Shown here: positions 10,106 to 19,446 of the stretch, one piece after another | Layout of the letters: each line of letters begins with the position of its first letter | Position numbering within the stretch: position 1 is the stretch's first letter | DNA from: Rhodobacter maris | GTDB taxonomy: Bacteria; Pseudomonadota; Alphaproteobacteria; Rhodobacterales; Rhodobacteraceae | NCBI RefSeq assembly: GCF_900217815.1 | Contig: NZ_OBMT01000001.1 | Location: 186,001-250,000, forward strand | DNA length: 64,000 nt | Direction of reading: 5' to 3' | Translations under genes and position numbers: made by a program | The notes under the pieces: model-generated | What the model was told of the DNA's origin: nothing | Databases searched by the model: none | The model's input: the letters and a program-made list of their open reading frames with translations, nothing else

Positions 10106-11182
10106 TTACGCCTCCTCGGTCTTTTTCTGGGCGCGCTTGAGCGCGGAAGCGGCGGCATGGATCGCCACCGAACCGCCGACCACGGCCGTCGTGGCAAGGC
10201 CGATCTGGTCCGCCGTCGCCTCGATGCCGAACTGCTTGATGCCGGTCACGCGCTGGTAGAAGCCGTGCTGATCCCAGAACCCGTCTTCCGAGCAGCCGAT
10301 GCAGCCGTGGCCGGACTGGATCGGGAAGCTCACGCCATCGTTCCAGCGCACCGTCGAGCAGGCGTTGTAGGTGGTCGGGCCCTTGCAGCCCATCTTGTAG
10401 AGGCAATAGCCCTTGCGCGCGGCATCGTCGTCCCAGTGTTCGACGAACTGGCCGGCGTCAAAATGCGGGCGGCGGTAGCATTTGTCGTGGATGCGCTGGG
10501 AGTAGAACATCGCCGGGCGGCCCTGACGGTCCAGCTCCGGCATCCGATCGAAGGTGAGCATATAGGTGATCACCCCGGTCATCACCTCGGCAATCGGCGG
10601 ACAACCGGGCACCTTGATGATCGGCTTGTCGGTGATGACCTTGTGCACGGGCGTCGCCTGGGTCGGGTTTGGCGCGGCGGCCTGCACGCAGCCGTAAGAG
10701 GCGCAGGCGCCCCACGAAATGATCGCTTTCGCGTGTTCGGCTGCGTGGCGGAGCTGTTCCACAAAGGGCTTGCCGCCAATGATGCAGAACATCCCGTCTT
10801 CATTCAGCGGCGGGTTGCCCTCCACGGCGAGGATGTAGTTGCCCTTGTATTTCTCGATCGTGTCTTCGAGCGCGGCCTCGGCGGCATGGCCCGCGGCGGC
10901 CATCAGCGTGTCGTCGTAATCAAGCGAGATCATGCTCAAGACGACATCCTTGGCGAGCGGATGGGCAGAGCGGATGAAGCTCTCCGAGCAGCAGGTGCAT
11001 TCCAGCCCGTGCACCCAGATCACCGGCGTGCGCGGCTTCGTTTCCATCGCATGGGCGATTTTCGGCACGAAACTCGGCCCGAGCCCCAAAGCGGCCGCCG
11101 TCAACGAGCAATATTTCATGAAACTGCGGCGGGTGATGCCCTGACGCCGCATCACGTCGTAAAAGGTTTCCACTGTCGACAC
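10106..11182 (-). CDS. hupS: HupS, [NiFe] uptake hydrogenase small subunit precursor
   Basis: 358 residues. A twin-arginine signal (ITRRSFMKY, Arg18-Arg19, then a hydrophobic stretch ending AHA at about 45) directs Tat export of HupSL. Cluster ligands are visible as ECTCCSES (proximal), [14 protein letters not shown], and the His/Cys set [20 protein letters not shown] and [11 protein letters not shown] for the distal and medial clusters. The C-terminal hydrophobic helix (about 315-345) anchors it in the membrane. GTG at 11182 is chosen because GGGGAGGG lies four bases upstream and gives the expected signal-peptide length; an upstream in-frame ATG adds 44 unrelated residues. Confidence 0.95.
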   Translation of the reverse strand: MSTVETFYDVMRRQGITRRSFMKYCSLTAAALGLGPSFVPKIAHAMETKPRTPVIWVHGLECTCCSESFIRSAHPLAKDVVLSMISLDYDDTLMAAAGHAAEAALEDTIEKYKGNYILAVEGNPPLNEDGMFCIIGGKPFVEQLRHAAEHAKAIISWGACASYGCVQAAAPNPTQATPVHKVITDKPIIKVPGCPPIAEVMTGVITYMLTFDRMPELDRQGRPAMFYSQRIHDKCYRRPHFDAGQFVEHWDDDAARKGYCLYKMGCKGPTTYNACSTVRWNDGVSFPIQSGHGCIGCSEDGFWDQHGFYQRVTGIKQFGIEATADQIGLATTAVVGGSVAIHAAASALKRAQKKTEEA

Positions 11183-11378
11183 TGATCCCTCCCCTGCCTG
11201 GAGCCGGCCATTCCCAGGCACGCCCTCGGTACGCCTCTGATTGTGCCGATCGACACTTTCCGGGCCACTCCGAACTGACAGAATGTCGCATATAAATTTT
11301 TCATTTATTTTCAAGGGTGTGTGATTATGTCACGGAAAAATTATGAAAGCTTTGTAACCGATATTGCTTCCAGACCGA
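11183..11378 (-). promoter_or_regulatory. hupS upstream region
   Basis: 196 bases between the hypF stop and the hupS start. A strongly AT-rich patch (about 11290-11320) reads on the minus strand as TTGAAA, 16 bases, then TATGCG; this could be a weak sigma-70 promoter, but no start site is known here. In R. capsulatus the hupS promoter needs HupR (palindrome TTG-N5-CAA about 150 bases upstream) and IHF. I found no exact TTG-N5-CAA on reading this interval and the end of hypF; the AT-rich patch could serve IHF. Confidence 0.4.
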
Positions 11379-13610
11379 TCAATAACCTTCCAATTTTGCT
11401 GCTGCGACGAGCGCCTGGCCAAAGGCAAGCGCACCGTCATTCGCGGGAATCCTGCGGTGCACAAGCACCTCGCAGTCGCTGAGTCTTTCAACCGTCAGGC
11501 GAACCAGAAGCGCGTTCTGGAACACCCCGCCCGAGAGGGCCACCGCCTGCGCTACCCCGCTTTCGACAAGCGCGCGGGCGCGTGTCGCAAAGGCTTCCGC
11601 AAGCGCGACATGCGCGGCAAGCGCCAGCCCCGCCGGATCGCTCCCGCGGGCGATCGCGCGAAAGAGCGGCGCGGGGTCGATCTCGGCGCCGTCATTCCCG
11701 AACCGCACTTCGGGCGCGGCCTTGGCCCGGCGCGCGAGCGCCTCGAGCCGCATCGCCGCCTCGCCCTCGTAGCTTTGCTTCACCGCGCAGAGCCCGAGGC
11801 AGGCCGCCACCGCATCAAAGAGCCGCCCGGCGCTCGACGAAGGCGGCGCATTGACCCCCTTTGCCGCCATCTGGCGGGCAATGTCGCGCGGTGCTGACGG
11901 AAAAAGCCCGTCGGCCAAAGCGCCCAGTCCCGCCGCATCGAGCCGCACAAGGGCATTGCGCCAGGGCTCCATCTGCGCCCGATCGCCGCCGATCAGCGCT
12001 GCGGGCTTGAGCCAGGCGTGACGTCTGAAGCCGTTGTAATCGCCAAGCAGCAGCTCGCCCCCCCAGATCGCGCCGTCGGGGCCGAGGCCGAGGCCGTCGA
12101 GCACGATCCCCGCCACCTTGCCCCCCCGCAAAGGCCAGAGGTTTTCTCCCAGACAGGCGGCAAGATGCGCATGGTGATGCTGTACCGCGACAAGCCGAAG
12201 CCCTTCGCGCGCGGCACGTTCGCCGCCGTGCCGCGTGGCGCGGTAATCAGGGTGCAGATCGACCGCGACGCCCTTCGGGTGATGGTCGAAAAGCGATGCA
12301 TAATCAGCATCGGCTTCCAGAAACGCCTCCCAGGTGAGCGCCTCGTCGAGTTCGCCCAGATGATGGCCGAGAAGCGCTTGCCCGTTCTTGATCAGGCAGA
12401 GCGCCGCCTTCATCTGCCCTCCGTAAGCCACAACTTCGGGGGCGCCCTCGAAGCCCGGCGGCAGCGGCAGTGTACCGGGCACCTGCCCACGGGCGCGTCG
12501 CAGCACCGCGTGTGGATCGGCGCGCACGACAGAATCGTCGAGCCGGCGCGCGATGGCACGATCATGCATCACAAACGCATCGGCGAAAGACGCGAGCTTC
12601 TCGCGCGCCTCGTCATTGCTCACCACCTGCGGTTCACCGGAAAGATTGCCCGAGGTCATCACCAGCACCCCGCTGAACGCCTCGATCAGCAGGTGATGCA
12701 GCGGGGTATAGGGCAGCATCACGCCCAGCTCCGCCATGCCGGGCGCCACGCTTGCGGGCAGCGTGCCGCGCGACGGCATCAGCACGATCGGCGCGGCCGG
12801 ATCTTTCAGCGCGGCCCGCGCCGCGGGCGAGACCTCGACAATCGCCTCCAGATCTTCCTCCCGAGCCATCAGCGCCAGGGGCTTGGACGGGCGGCCCTTG
12901 CGGGCACGCAACTCCGCGATGGCAAAGCGGTTTTGCGCATCGCAGGCGAGGTGAAACCCGCCAAGCCCCTTGATTGCCACGATCTCCCCGGCCTGAAGCC
13001 GTGCAGCGGCCAAAGCGATTGCATCGCCCTCCACCTCCGCGCCGCCCACCTCAAGCCAGAGCCGCGGCCCGCAATCGGGGCAGGCAATGGGTTGCGCGTG
13101 AAACCGCCGGTCGGTCGGGTCGTCATATTCCGCGCGGCAGTCGGGGCACATCTCGAAAGGCGCCATGGTGGTGCGGGCGCGGTCATAGGGCAGGCTCTCG
13201 AGAATGGTGAAGCGCGGCCCGCAATGGGTGCAATTGGTGAAGGCATACCCCTGACGGCGACCGGAAAGGTGGATCTCCGCCTGACAGTCCGGGCAGGTTG
13301 CGGCATCGGGGGTGACCCGCGTCTCCGCGCCCGGGCCGCCCGAGAGCGTAATCTCGAAGCCCTTCGGCGGCGCTTCGAACACTGCGACCGACAGCTCGAC
13401 TGCATCGACGCGCGCGAGCGGCGGCGCCTCGGCCTTCAGCGCAGCGACCAGATCGCCCGGATCGCCGAGGAAGCGGATCAGCACGCCCTCGGCATCGTTC
13501 GAAACCGTGCCCCGCAAGCCCCGTGCCTGCGCGAGTTGCCAGACAAAGGGGCGAAACCCCACCCCCTGCACCTGCCCGCGCACCCGGATCTGCCAGCCCT
13601 GTTGCTTCAT
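11379..13610 (-). CDS. hypF: HypF, carbamoyltransferase for hydrogenase cyanide ligands
   Basis: 743 residues. Order of domains: acylphosphatase (VRGQVQGVGFRPFVWQLA, about 8-25), paired zinc fingers CPDC, CTHC, CPDC, CPDC (about 110-190), a YrdC-like nucleotide-binding domain, and a Kae1-like C-terminal domain with VQHHHAHLAACLGE and the GIVLDGLGLGPDG segment. It converts carbamoyl phosphate to thiocarbamate on HypE, the source of the two CN ligands of the Ni-Fe site. ATG at 13610 (MKQQGWQIRVRG) follows a purine-rich GGGAGGGGG and starts right at the acylphosphatase; an upstream in-frame start adds a low-complexity tail. It lies 196 bases before hupS in the same direction. Confidence 0.95.
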   Translation of the reverse strand: MKQQGWQIRVRGQVQGVGFRPFVWQLAQARGLRGTVSNDAEGVLIRFLGDPGDLVAALKAEAPPLARVDAVELSVAVFEAPPKGFEITLSGGPGAETRVTPDAATCPDCQAEIHLSGRRQGYAFTNCTHCGPRFTILESLPYDRARTTMAPFEMCPDCRAEYDDPTDRRFHAQPIACPDCGPRLWLEVGGAEVEGDAIALAAARLQAGEIVAIKGLGGFHLACDAQNRFAIAELRARKGRPSKPLALMAREEDLEAIVEVSPAARAALKDPAAPIVLMPSRGTLPASVAPGMAELGVMLPYTPLHHLLIEAFSGVLVMTSGNLSGEPQVVSNDEAREKLASFADAFVMHDRAIARRLDDSVVRADPHAVLRRARGQVPGTLPLPPGFEGAPEVVAYGGQMKAALCLIKNGQALLGHHLGELDEALTWEAFLEADADYASLFDHHPKGVAVDLHPDYRATRHGGERAAREGLRLVAVQHHHAHLAACLGENLWPLRGGKVAGIVLDGLGLGPDGAIWGGELLLGDYNGFRRHAWLKPAALIGGDRAQMEPWRNALVRLDAAGLGALADGLFPSAPRDIARQMAAKGVNAPPSSSAGRLFDAVAACLGLCAVKQSYEGEAAMRLEALARRAKAAPEVRFGNDGAEIDPAPLFRAIARGSDPAGLALAAHVALAEAFATRARALVESGVAQAVALSGGVFQNALLVRLTVERLSDCEVLVHRRIPANDGALAFGQALVAAAKLEGY

Positions 13611-13735
13611 GCCCCCTCCCTCCCCCCGATCCGCGCCGTCTGCGCCGGGTATTGCGGATGGGGCCGCCGTATCAGGCGGCGCACCGGAGGCGAAGTCAAG
13701 CGCGCGATCTGCAAGCGTGCGATCAAGCGGGGCTT

Positions 13736-14779
13736 TCAACCCGGTCGCGAGGAGCCGCGGACAATGATCTGGGGCAACGGGCCGGGCACGATCGAGGCCA
13801 CAGGCCGCCCCTCGATCAGCTCGAGAAGGGCAATCGCGGCATGGCGCGCCACCATGTCCAGATGCAGATCGACGGCGGTGAGTTGCGGCGCCTCGGAACG
13901 CGCGCGCAAACCGTCGTACCGCGTCACCACCCGCACTTCGGCCGGCACCGCCCGACGCGCCTCGCGCAGCGCCATCATCGCCCCTGTCGCCAGCGCATCG
14001 ACCGGCGCCAGCACGCCGTCAAGCCCGGGGCGGGACAGCAGATGCCGCGCCATCACCTGCGCCGCTGCCGCCTCGCCCAGCCGTTCCTCGATCCGCAGCA
14101 CTTGCGGCACCATGCCGATCTGCGCTGCCCGCGCCCGGTAACGCGCCTCGAACACCTCGAAATAGCGCCGTGCGCTGGTGCCGATCAGCAGCGGGAAATC
14201 GCGTGCGCCCATCTCGAGCAGATGGTCGATGAGCAGATCCGCCGTCGCCTCGTAGTTCAGATCCACCTGTGCCGACACCATCCCGTAAGCCGCGCCGATC
14301 GACACGGTCGGAATGCCGCGCGCGGCCAGAAACGGCAAAAACGGGTCATTGCGCGCCGGCTCCACCAGAAGCGCGCCATCGAGGGGCACCGTCCGCAGCG
14401 CCGCCTCGGGCTCGGGGATCGGCGGCACCAGCACCAGCGCAACATTGCGCTCAAGCGCCGCCAGAGCCGCGGCCGCGGCGATCTCCATCAGGAACCCGAG
14501 CCGCGAAGGCCCCGCCGCGACCCCCGTCGCCATCGAGGAGAACAGCGCGATCGTGTTGGCGCGGCCAGTGCGGATGCCGCGCGCCGCCATATTGGGCCGA
14601 TAGCCGAGCGCGCTGATCGCCGCATCGACGCGCGAGCGCGTTTCCGGGTCGACCCGGCGCTTGCCGTTGATCGCATTCGAGACCGTTCCCGCCGACACCC
14701 CGGCGAGGCGCGCGACATCGATCACGGTGGCCCGCTTAGCTCCCGGCTTTCCCGGCGGATCCCGCTCCGGTTGTTTCAT
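13736..14779 (-). CDS. LacI-family transcriptional regulator
   Basis: 347 residues. Residues about 17-65 form the LacI helix-turn-helix and hinge (TVIDVARLAGVSAGTVSNAI, then ALGYRPNMAARGI), followed by a periplasmic-binding-protein-like effector domain. It is transcribed away from the ABC importer at 15117-17687 and ends 125 bases before hypF. The perfect palindrome at 14879-14890, 100 bases upstream of its start, is the probable operator. The effector cannot be told from the sequence; LacI proteins usually bind sugars or nucleosides, which is unusual beside an SsuA-like importer. ATG at 14779 begins just before the HTH; a longer open frame upstream would cover the operator. Confidence 0.88.
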   Translation of the reverse strand: MKQPERDPPGKPGAKRATVIDVARLAGVSAGTVSNAINGKRRVDPETRSRVDAAISALGYRPNMAARGIRTGRANTIALFSSMATGVAAGPSRLGFLMEIAAAAALAALERNVALVLVPPIPEPEAALRTVPLDGALLVEPARNDPFLPFLAARGIPTVSIGAAYGMVSAQVDLNYEATADLLIDHLLEMGARDFPLLIGTSARRYFEVFEARYRARAAQIGMVPQVLRIEERLGEAAAAQVMARHLLSRPGLDGVLAPVDALATGAMMALREARRAVPAEVRVVTRYDGLRARSEAPQLTAVDLHLDMVARHAAIALLELIEGRPVASIVPGPLPQIIVRGSSRPG

Positions 14780-14878
14780 TCTCGCTCCGATCCGGGCTGA
14801 TACCTCACGCGCCCCTTGCGACAGGTTGACACGGCGGCATCGCGACACCGCACACGCGCCGGCCGCCGCAGTGCTTAT

Positions 14879-14890
14879 GAAACCGGTTTC
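14879..14890. promoter_or_regulatory. Candidate LacI-family operator in the divergent promoter region
   Basis: GAAACCGGTTTC is a perfect 12-bp palindrome with the central CG of LacI-family operators. It lies in the 337-base gap 14780-15116 between the divergent lacI-type gene and the ABC permease gene. Nothing else recognisable was seen in this gap. The site and the regulator are linked by inference from position and operator style. Confidence 0.6.
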
Positions 14891-15116
14891 GGCGCCTTCA
14901 GGCAAGTATCAAAGACGCTAAATCGTTTTATTCCGACGCAGCACCCCGAGTCGTCGGGCTGGAGCGCATTGCCCGGCAAGCAGGCCGCGGCCGCGGACCC
15001 GCCGTCTGACGCAATCTGGGCAGTTGCCAAGGCCGGGGCGGCGGAACTACCTTGGGTTGAGGGCTGCGCGCCCCGGCCGGTTCCGGCAGATGCCCGGTCA
15101 ATCTCAGGCGGATGTG

Positions 15117-15911
15117 ATGGCTGTGAACGAGACCCTTTCCCCCGCACTGCGCCTGTTGCATCTTTCGGCCGGGCTCGGAGGGCCAGTGCTCGCCTTCGCG
15201 CTGGTGTTCGTGCTCTGGGCAGTTCTCGGTGCGGCGCAACTGGTGCCGGAGGCGATCTTTCCCGCGCCCTGGTCGGTCTGGGCGGCGGGGCGCGAGATGT
15301 GGGAGGGGGGCACGCTGGCCCAGGATCTTGGCGTCTCGCTTGGCCGCGCCGCAACCGGTTTTGCCTTCGGCGCGAGCCTTGGCATCGCGCTCGGGCTCCT
15401 GACCGGGCGGGTGGCGGTGCTGCGCTGGCTGCTCGGCCCGCTGCTGATGCTGCTGCGCCCGATCCCGGCGATCGCGCTCGTGCCGCTGGCGATCGTCTGG
15501 TTCGGCATCGGCGAGGGCTCGAAGCACTTCGTGATCGGCTATACCGTGTTCCTGACGGTCTGGTTCAACACCCACCACGGCGTGGAGTATGTCCCCGAGA
15601 CCTACCTGCGCGCGGCGCGCGCGCTCGGGGCCTCGCGGCGCCGCGAATTTCTTGCCGTGATCGTCCCTGCCGCCGCACCGCATATCCTTGCCGGGCTGCG
15701 CCTCGGGGTTGCGCTTGCCTTTCTCAGCCTCGTGGCGGCGGAGCTTTCGGGCGCCTCCTCCGGGCTTGGCTTCCGCCTGCAGGAGGCGCGGCAATATCTT
15801 CGCACCGACCGGATCTTCGCGCTCCTGATCCTGCTCGGCGGGATCGGCGCGCTGGCCGATCTGATCGTCGGGCGGATCGGGCGGCGGATCGTGCACTGGC
15901 AGCAGGGGTGA
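15117..15911 (+). CDS. ABC transporter permease, SsuC/TauC type
   Basis: 264 residues with about six hydrophobic segments and the permease signature RAARALGASRRREFLAVIVPAAAPHILAGLRLG (the EAA loop that contacts the ATPase). Family members carry sulfonates, taurine, nitrate or thiamine precursors; here the substrate is not known. ATG at 15117 has AGGCGG a few bases upstream; in-frame starts further up add a basic non-helical leader. It is first in a three-gene operon with the ATPase four bases downstream. Confidence 0.88.
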   Translation: MAVNETLSPALRLLHLSAGLGGPVLAFALVFVLWAVLGAAQLVPEAIFPAPWSVWAAGREMWEGGTLAQDLGVSLGRAATGFAFGASLGIALGLLTGRVAVLRWLLGPLLMLLRPIPAIALVPLAIVWFGIGEGSKHFVIGYTVFLTVWFNTHHGVEYVPETYLRAARALGASRRREFLAVIVPAAAPHILAGLRLGVALAFLSLVAAELSGASSGLGFRLQEARQYLRTDRIFALLILLGGIGALADLIVGRIGRRIVHWQQG

Positions 15912-15915
15912 GAGG

Positions 15916-16740
15916 ATGAGCGCGCCGGGCGATCTGCGCATCGAGGATATCACGATCCTCTTCCGTGGCCGACAAGGTCCGGTCACCGCGCTCCCCCCCA
16001 CCACGCTTCACCTCGCCCCGGGCAGCTTCACCGCGCTCATCGGCCCCTCGGGGTGCGGCAAGTCGAGCCTCCTCAATGCGATCGCGGGGTTTCTCGTCCC
16101 CGCTTCCGGAACGATCCGGCTCGACGGCGCGCCCGTCACCGGCCCCTCGGCCCGGATCGGCTTGATCTTCCAGCACTATGCGCTGTTTCCCTGGTTCACC
16201 GCGCTCGGCAATGTGCGCTTCGCCCTGCGCCGCTTCGGGCTGCCGCGCACAGAGGAAATCGCCCGCGCTCGCGCCGCGCTGGCCGAGGTGGGGCTCGGCG
16301 CGCATGAACGGAAGTTTCCGCAGCAGCTTTCGGGCGGCATGAGGCAACGCGTGGCGATCGCCCGAACCTTTGCCGGCGCGCCGCAGGTTTTGCTGCTCGA
16401 CGAGCCTTTCGCCGCGCTCGATGCGCAGACGCGGCGCGGCATGCAGGAGCTGATGCTCGAGGTCTGGGCCCGTCACAGCGCCACCGTGCTCTTCGTCACC
16501 CATGATGTCGATGAGGCGCTGTTGCTGGCCGATCGGGTGTACCTGATGAGCGCCGGGCCGGGCCGGCTGATCGCGGATTATGTGCTGGCGCAACCGCGCC
16601 CGCGCAGCCTGACGCAAGACGGCGGGGCGCTCCTGGCGATCCGCGAGGAGATCCTTGCGCGGCTGCACCCGCAACCATCCGCCGCGCCCTCCCGCAGCCC
16701 CGGCATCGTTGCGACCTGCCCCGAAAGGAGCCAGCCATGA
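15916..16740 (+). CDS. ABC transporter ATPase, SsuB/TauB type
   Basis: 274 residues. Walker A GPSGCGKSS (about 48-56), Q-loop FQHYALFPW, signature LSGGMRQRVAIARTF, Walker B VLLLDEPFAALD and H-loop FVTHDVDEAL are all intact. It energises the SsuC-like permease upstream. A proline- and serine-rich tail of ~20 residues overlaps the start of the binding-protein gene by four bases (ATGA). Confidence 0.9.
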   Translation: MSAPGDLRIEDITILFRGRQGPVTALPPTTLHLAPGSFTALIGPSGCGKSSLLNAIAGFLVPASGTIRLDGAPVTGPSARIGLIFQHYALFPWFTALGNVRFALRRFGLPRTEEIARARAALAEVGLGAHERKFPQQLSGGMRQRVAIARTFAGAPQVLLLDEPFAALDAQTRRGMQELMLEVWARHSATVLFVTHDVDEALLLADRVYLMSAGPGRLIADYVLAQPRPRSLTQDGGALLAIREEILARLHPQPSAAPSRSPGIVATCPERSQP

Positions 16741-17687
16741 CTCTTCTGACCCGCCTTGCCGGCCTTGCTCTCGGGGCGTTGCTCTCCACTGCCCCCGCCC
16801 CCGCCGACACGCTGACATTCGCCTGGAGCCCGGCTCCGCAGGCGCCGCAGGTCGCACTGGCCCAGGCTCGCGGCTATTTCACGGCCGCCGGGCTTACGGT
16901 GCACATCGTCCCCTTTGCCTCCGGGCGCGAGGCCTTCGAGGCATTGCTCGGCGGGCAGGCCGATCTGGCCTTCATGACCGAATTTCCGGCGGCGACCGGC
17001 ATCTTGACAGGTCAGCGCTTCGCCATCGTCGCGGATCTCGCGCGCTATTCCGGCTCGCGGATCATCGGCAATGCCGCCGCCGGACCGCTCGCGCGCGTCG
17101 CGGATCTGGAGGGTCGGCGCATCGGCACCACGATCGGCACCAATGTGCACTACTTCCTCGATCACGCGCTGGCCGCGGCCGGGGTCCGGGCGACGATCAT
17201 CTCTGCCGCGCCCGGCGATCTGGTCGCCGCGCTCGCGCGCGGCGATGTCGATGCGATCGCCCCCTTCCCGAGCTTTTACAGCGCAGCGCGTGCCACGCTC
17301 GGCCCCGATTATCGCGAGCTCCGCCCGGGTGGCTACGAGGTGCATTACATCCTCGTCGCCACACCGGACCTCTCGGAGGCAGGAAGCGCCCGGTTGAGCG
17401 CCTTTCTCGGCGCGCTGATTCGCGCCGAAACCGATCTGAAGGAAGACCCGGCGGCGGCGCAGGAGGTGGTGTCGCGGTCGATGGCGGGCGCAATTCCTGC
17501 GCGGGAGATCGCGGCCCTCTGGCGCGATGTCGATATTGGCCTTGCGCTGCCTCCGGATCTTGCCGATCTGATCCGCACCGAAGCGGGCTGGATCCTCGAT
17601 CAGGGGGTGATCCGGGGTCCGCTGCCGAGCGTGGAAACCGTGGCCGCCCATATCCGGCCCGCCGCCCTCGAGGCCGCAACGCGTTAG
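16737..17687 (+). CDS. ABC transporter substrate-binding protein, SsuA/NMT1-like
   Basis: 316 residues with a Sec signal peptide (hydrophobic MTLLTRLAGLALGALLSTAPAP then ADT) and the NMT1/SsuA-like core: WSPAPQAPQVALAQARGYF, SGREAFEALLGGQADLAFMTEFP, LEGRRIGTTIGTNVHYFLD. Periplasmic; it delivers a small anionic or thiamine-precursor-like ligand to the permease. No ligand-defining residue is recognisable by eye. Unusually it is last in the operon, with the divergent LacI-type gene as probable regulator. Confidence 0.88.
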   Translation: MTLLTRLAGLALGALLSTAPAPADTLTFAWSPAPQAPQVALAQARGYFTAAGLTVHIVPFASGREAFEALLGGQADLAFMTEFPAATGILTGQRFAIVADLARYSGSRIIGNAAAGPLARVADLEGRRIGTTIGTNVHYFLDHALAAAGVRATIISAAPGDLVAALARGDVDAIAPFPSFYSAARATLGPDYRELRPGGYEVHYILVATPDLSEAGSARLSAFLGALIRAETDLKEDPAAAQEVVSRSMAGAIPAREIAALWRDVDIGLALPPDLADLIRTEAGWILDQGVIRGPLPSVETVAAHIRPAALEAATR

Positions 17688-17810
17688 CTGTTCGGTCCCG
17701 GCATCCGGTGGATCGGATTGGGGGCGCTTTGATGATGGGTTGGGTACGGGTTGATGCACCTATCGGTGAGAGGTATTTAGTTTGGGAGTCCATAGGGTTA
17801 GTTTGTCGAG

Positions 17811-17963
17811 ATGCGCAAGCCTGCCGTCCCCGGCTATCGCACGACCTCCTGGTCCAACTATAACGCCTCGCTGATACGGCGCGGGTCCCCGCCTTTCGCC
17901 GAGTTCTCTCCTCGCCCTGCGAAGGGGGCGCCCGCCACCGCAAACGTCCCTCCAAACATATAA
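17811..17963 (+). pseudogene. Transposase N-terminal stub, IS5-like
   Basis: A 50-codon frame whose first 26 codons match the N-terminus of IS5-family transposases (MRKPAVPGYRTTSWS, then YNASLIRRGS, the usual 'YRTTNW..YN.AL..RGSL' block). After RRGS the family sequence is lost and a stop follows at 17961. The catalytic DDE region is absent, so this is a dead fragment. No terminal inverted repeats were identified. Confidence 0.6.
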
Positions 17964-19228
17964 TGGAGAACCTGAAAGGCCACGTTGACGCTGCCCCTGA
18001 GGACGGAGGTTTGCTCTCTGAAGACCCGTTCCGATTAACACCACCCATAGAGAGAGTCCCCCCTATGTTCCCTTAGAGGTGCACCTTACGGTTCCCGCCC
18101 AGTTGCACCGCATCGGCTCCCGTGAGGGGGACAAGAGATGCCTCGGTGGCGGGGGTGTCCTCGCCGAGGAGATCAAGCCTATCGCAGTCCCAGTGTGCAG
18201 GGTGACGGTGGTCTCGTGACCATGTATCATCGACGGGGTGCCACGGTGGCAGAGATCTCCGACGACACAGCAGAACAGGGACTGATGGCGGGGAACCTCC
18301 ACGCTTCCCGTGAGGGCTGACCGTTGGGGGCCGCAGGATGCGCAAGACCAACGCTCTCCCTCAAGCCCACCTCTCAATGACACCTCGACCTCGGGATGAC
18401 CCCGAGGCCAACACCTTCTCTGTGGTCTCCCTCGGCGCAGCCGGATGATCGACGACCGAACGGGTCAGCTGATGTTGGGCCGCATCCTGCGCGGGACCAT
18501 CAGGCCACCTTCCGGGGCACCTCTGCCTCGGCTCCACGCCGACGAGACCCTCCCCCCACCACCTTCATCACCACAAACGCCTGAGTAGCATTGAAAGGGG
18601 GGGGCGAAACGCCCCCTCCTTACCGTCTCCGGGTCTCAGGAGATGCCCCCGAAGGGCTGGCAAGGCTGGCGGAGTACAGGGTCCAGTTAGCCTCACAGGC
18701 GCAGGCGTAATGCTGAGGCCGACGCCCCGCACCGCGAAGGACAGGCCCAGCACCCCAACGGCCCCGATGGGAAACCTGCCGGGGTGCGTAAGGGTGATGC
18801 TCCGGGTGCGCCTGTGGGGCACGCTGGAGCGCCTTCGCGGTGGCGTTAGGGTGTATTTGCGGTGGCCTTGAGATGCAACTCACGGGGCAGCCTGAGGGCG
18901 CTGGCGGGCCTTCCAAGGCGTCGTCGGGGCGAGATGTTTGGGGCTGATCATCTTCGCGGGGGTGCCAATCTGTTAAGGCCTCGCGGGGACCGTTTGGGCG
19001 GCGTTTGCGGGCACCTGAACGGGGGCACCATCTGTACACCCTGACATGGCCAATTTGGACACCCTGTGTGCTTCTGAGGGGATGGGCCTTCGGTCTCTCG
19101 CTGCGCGCACCTCGGTCAGTGTGGCCCCTCGCACAGTGGGCAATCGGATGCGATCTAACGTGAGTCGCGGATGCGTCTGCGGCGTCGGGGAGACCCGTCC
19201 AATGATCAGGAAGGCTTCAAGCGGGGTT

Positions 19229-19262
19229 GGTCAGCATGGGGGCGGTCAGCATGGTCAGTATG
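19229..19262. repeat. Short tandem repeat GGTCAGYATG
   Basis: Three copies of GGTCAGYATG at 19229-19238, 19244-19253 and 19253-19262 (the last pair share one base), 38 bases beyond the 3' end of tRNA-Ala. Likely part of the decayed region; no function is evident. Confidence 0.5.
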
Positions 19263-19300
19263 ACCACGTAAGTCCTTGATTTCACTAGTATATGTTAAAT

Positions 19301-19376
<76 letters not shown>

Positions 19377-19417
19377 ACCTGAGGTCCACAATCCGCTGCG
19401 CGTCTTGTGTGGGGGGG

Positions 19418-19446
19418 TCTATACGGGCCGGCTGCTTCCTGTGCAA
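19418..19446 (-). promoter_or_regulatory. Sigma-70 promoter of tRNA-Ala
   Basis: Reading the minus strand, TTGCAC (19446-19441), a 17-base spacer and TATAGA (19423-19418), giving a start about 35 bases before the tRNA. Spacing and both boxes are close to consensus. Confidence 0.7.

Larger units (their letters stand above)
17688..19300. other. Gene-poor decayed region on the 3' side of tRNA-Ala
   Basis: About 1.6 kb with no convincing intact gene on either strand: open frames are short, proline/arginine-rich and stop often, and base composition and codon pattern differ from the neighbours. It contains an IS5-like transposase stub (17811-17963), a G-rich hairpin near 18599-18616, near-repeats of TACACCCTG/GACACCCTG around 19034-19070, and a small repeat at 19229-19262. 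It borders the 3' end of a tRNA gene, the usual target of integrases, and is best read as the remains of inserted mobile DNA; no integrase was recognised. Confidence 0.55.

Noticed and set aside
13611-13735. HupR or other operator upstream of hypF
   Set aside because: No palindrome or TTG-N5-CAA was seen in the short gap to the LacI-type gene.
17197-18048. Long minus-strand frame overlapping the SsuA-like gene and the decayed region
   Set aside because: It crosses a clear coding gene in the opposite sense and the part outside it resembles no family.
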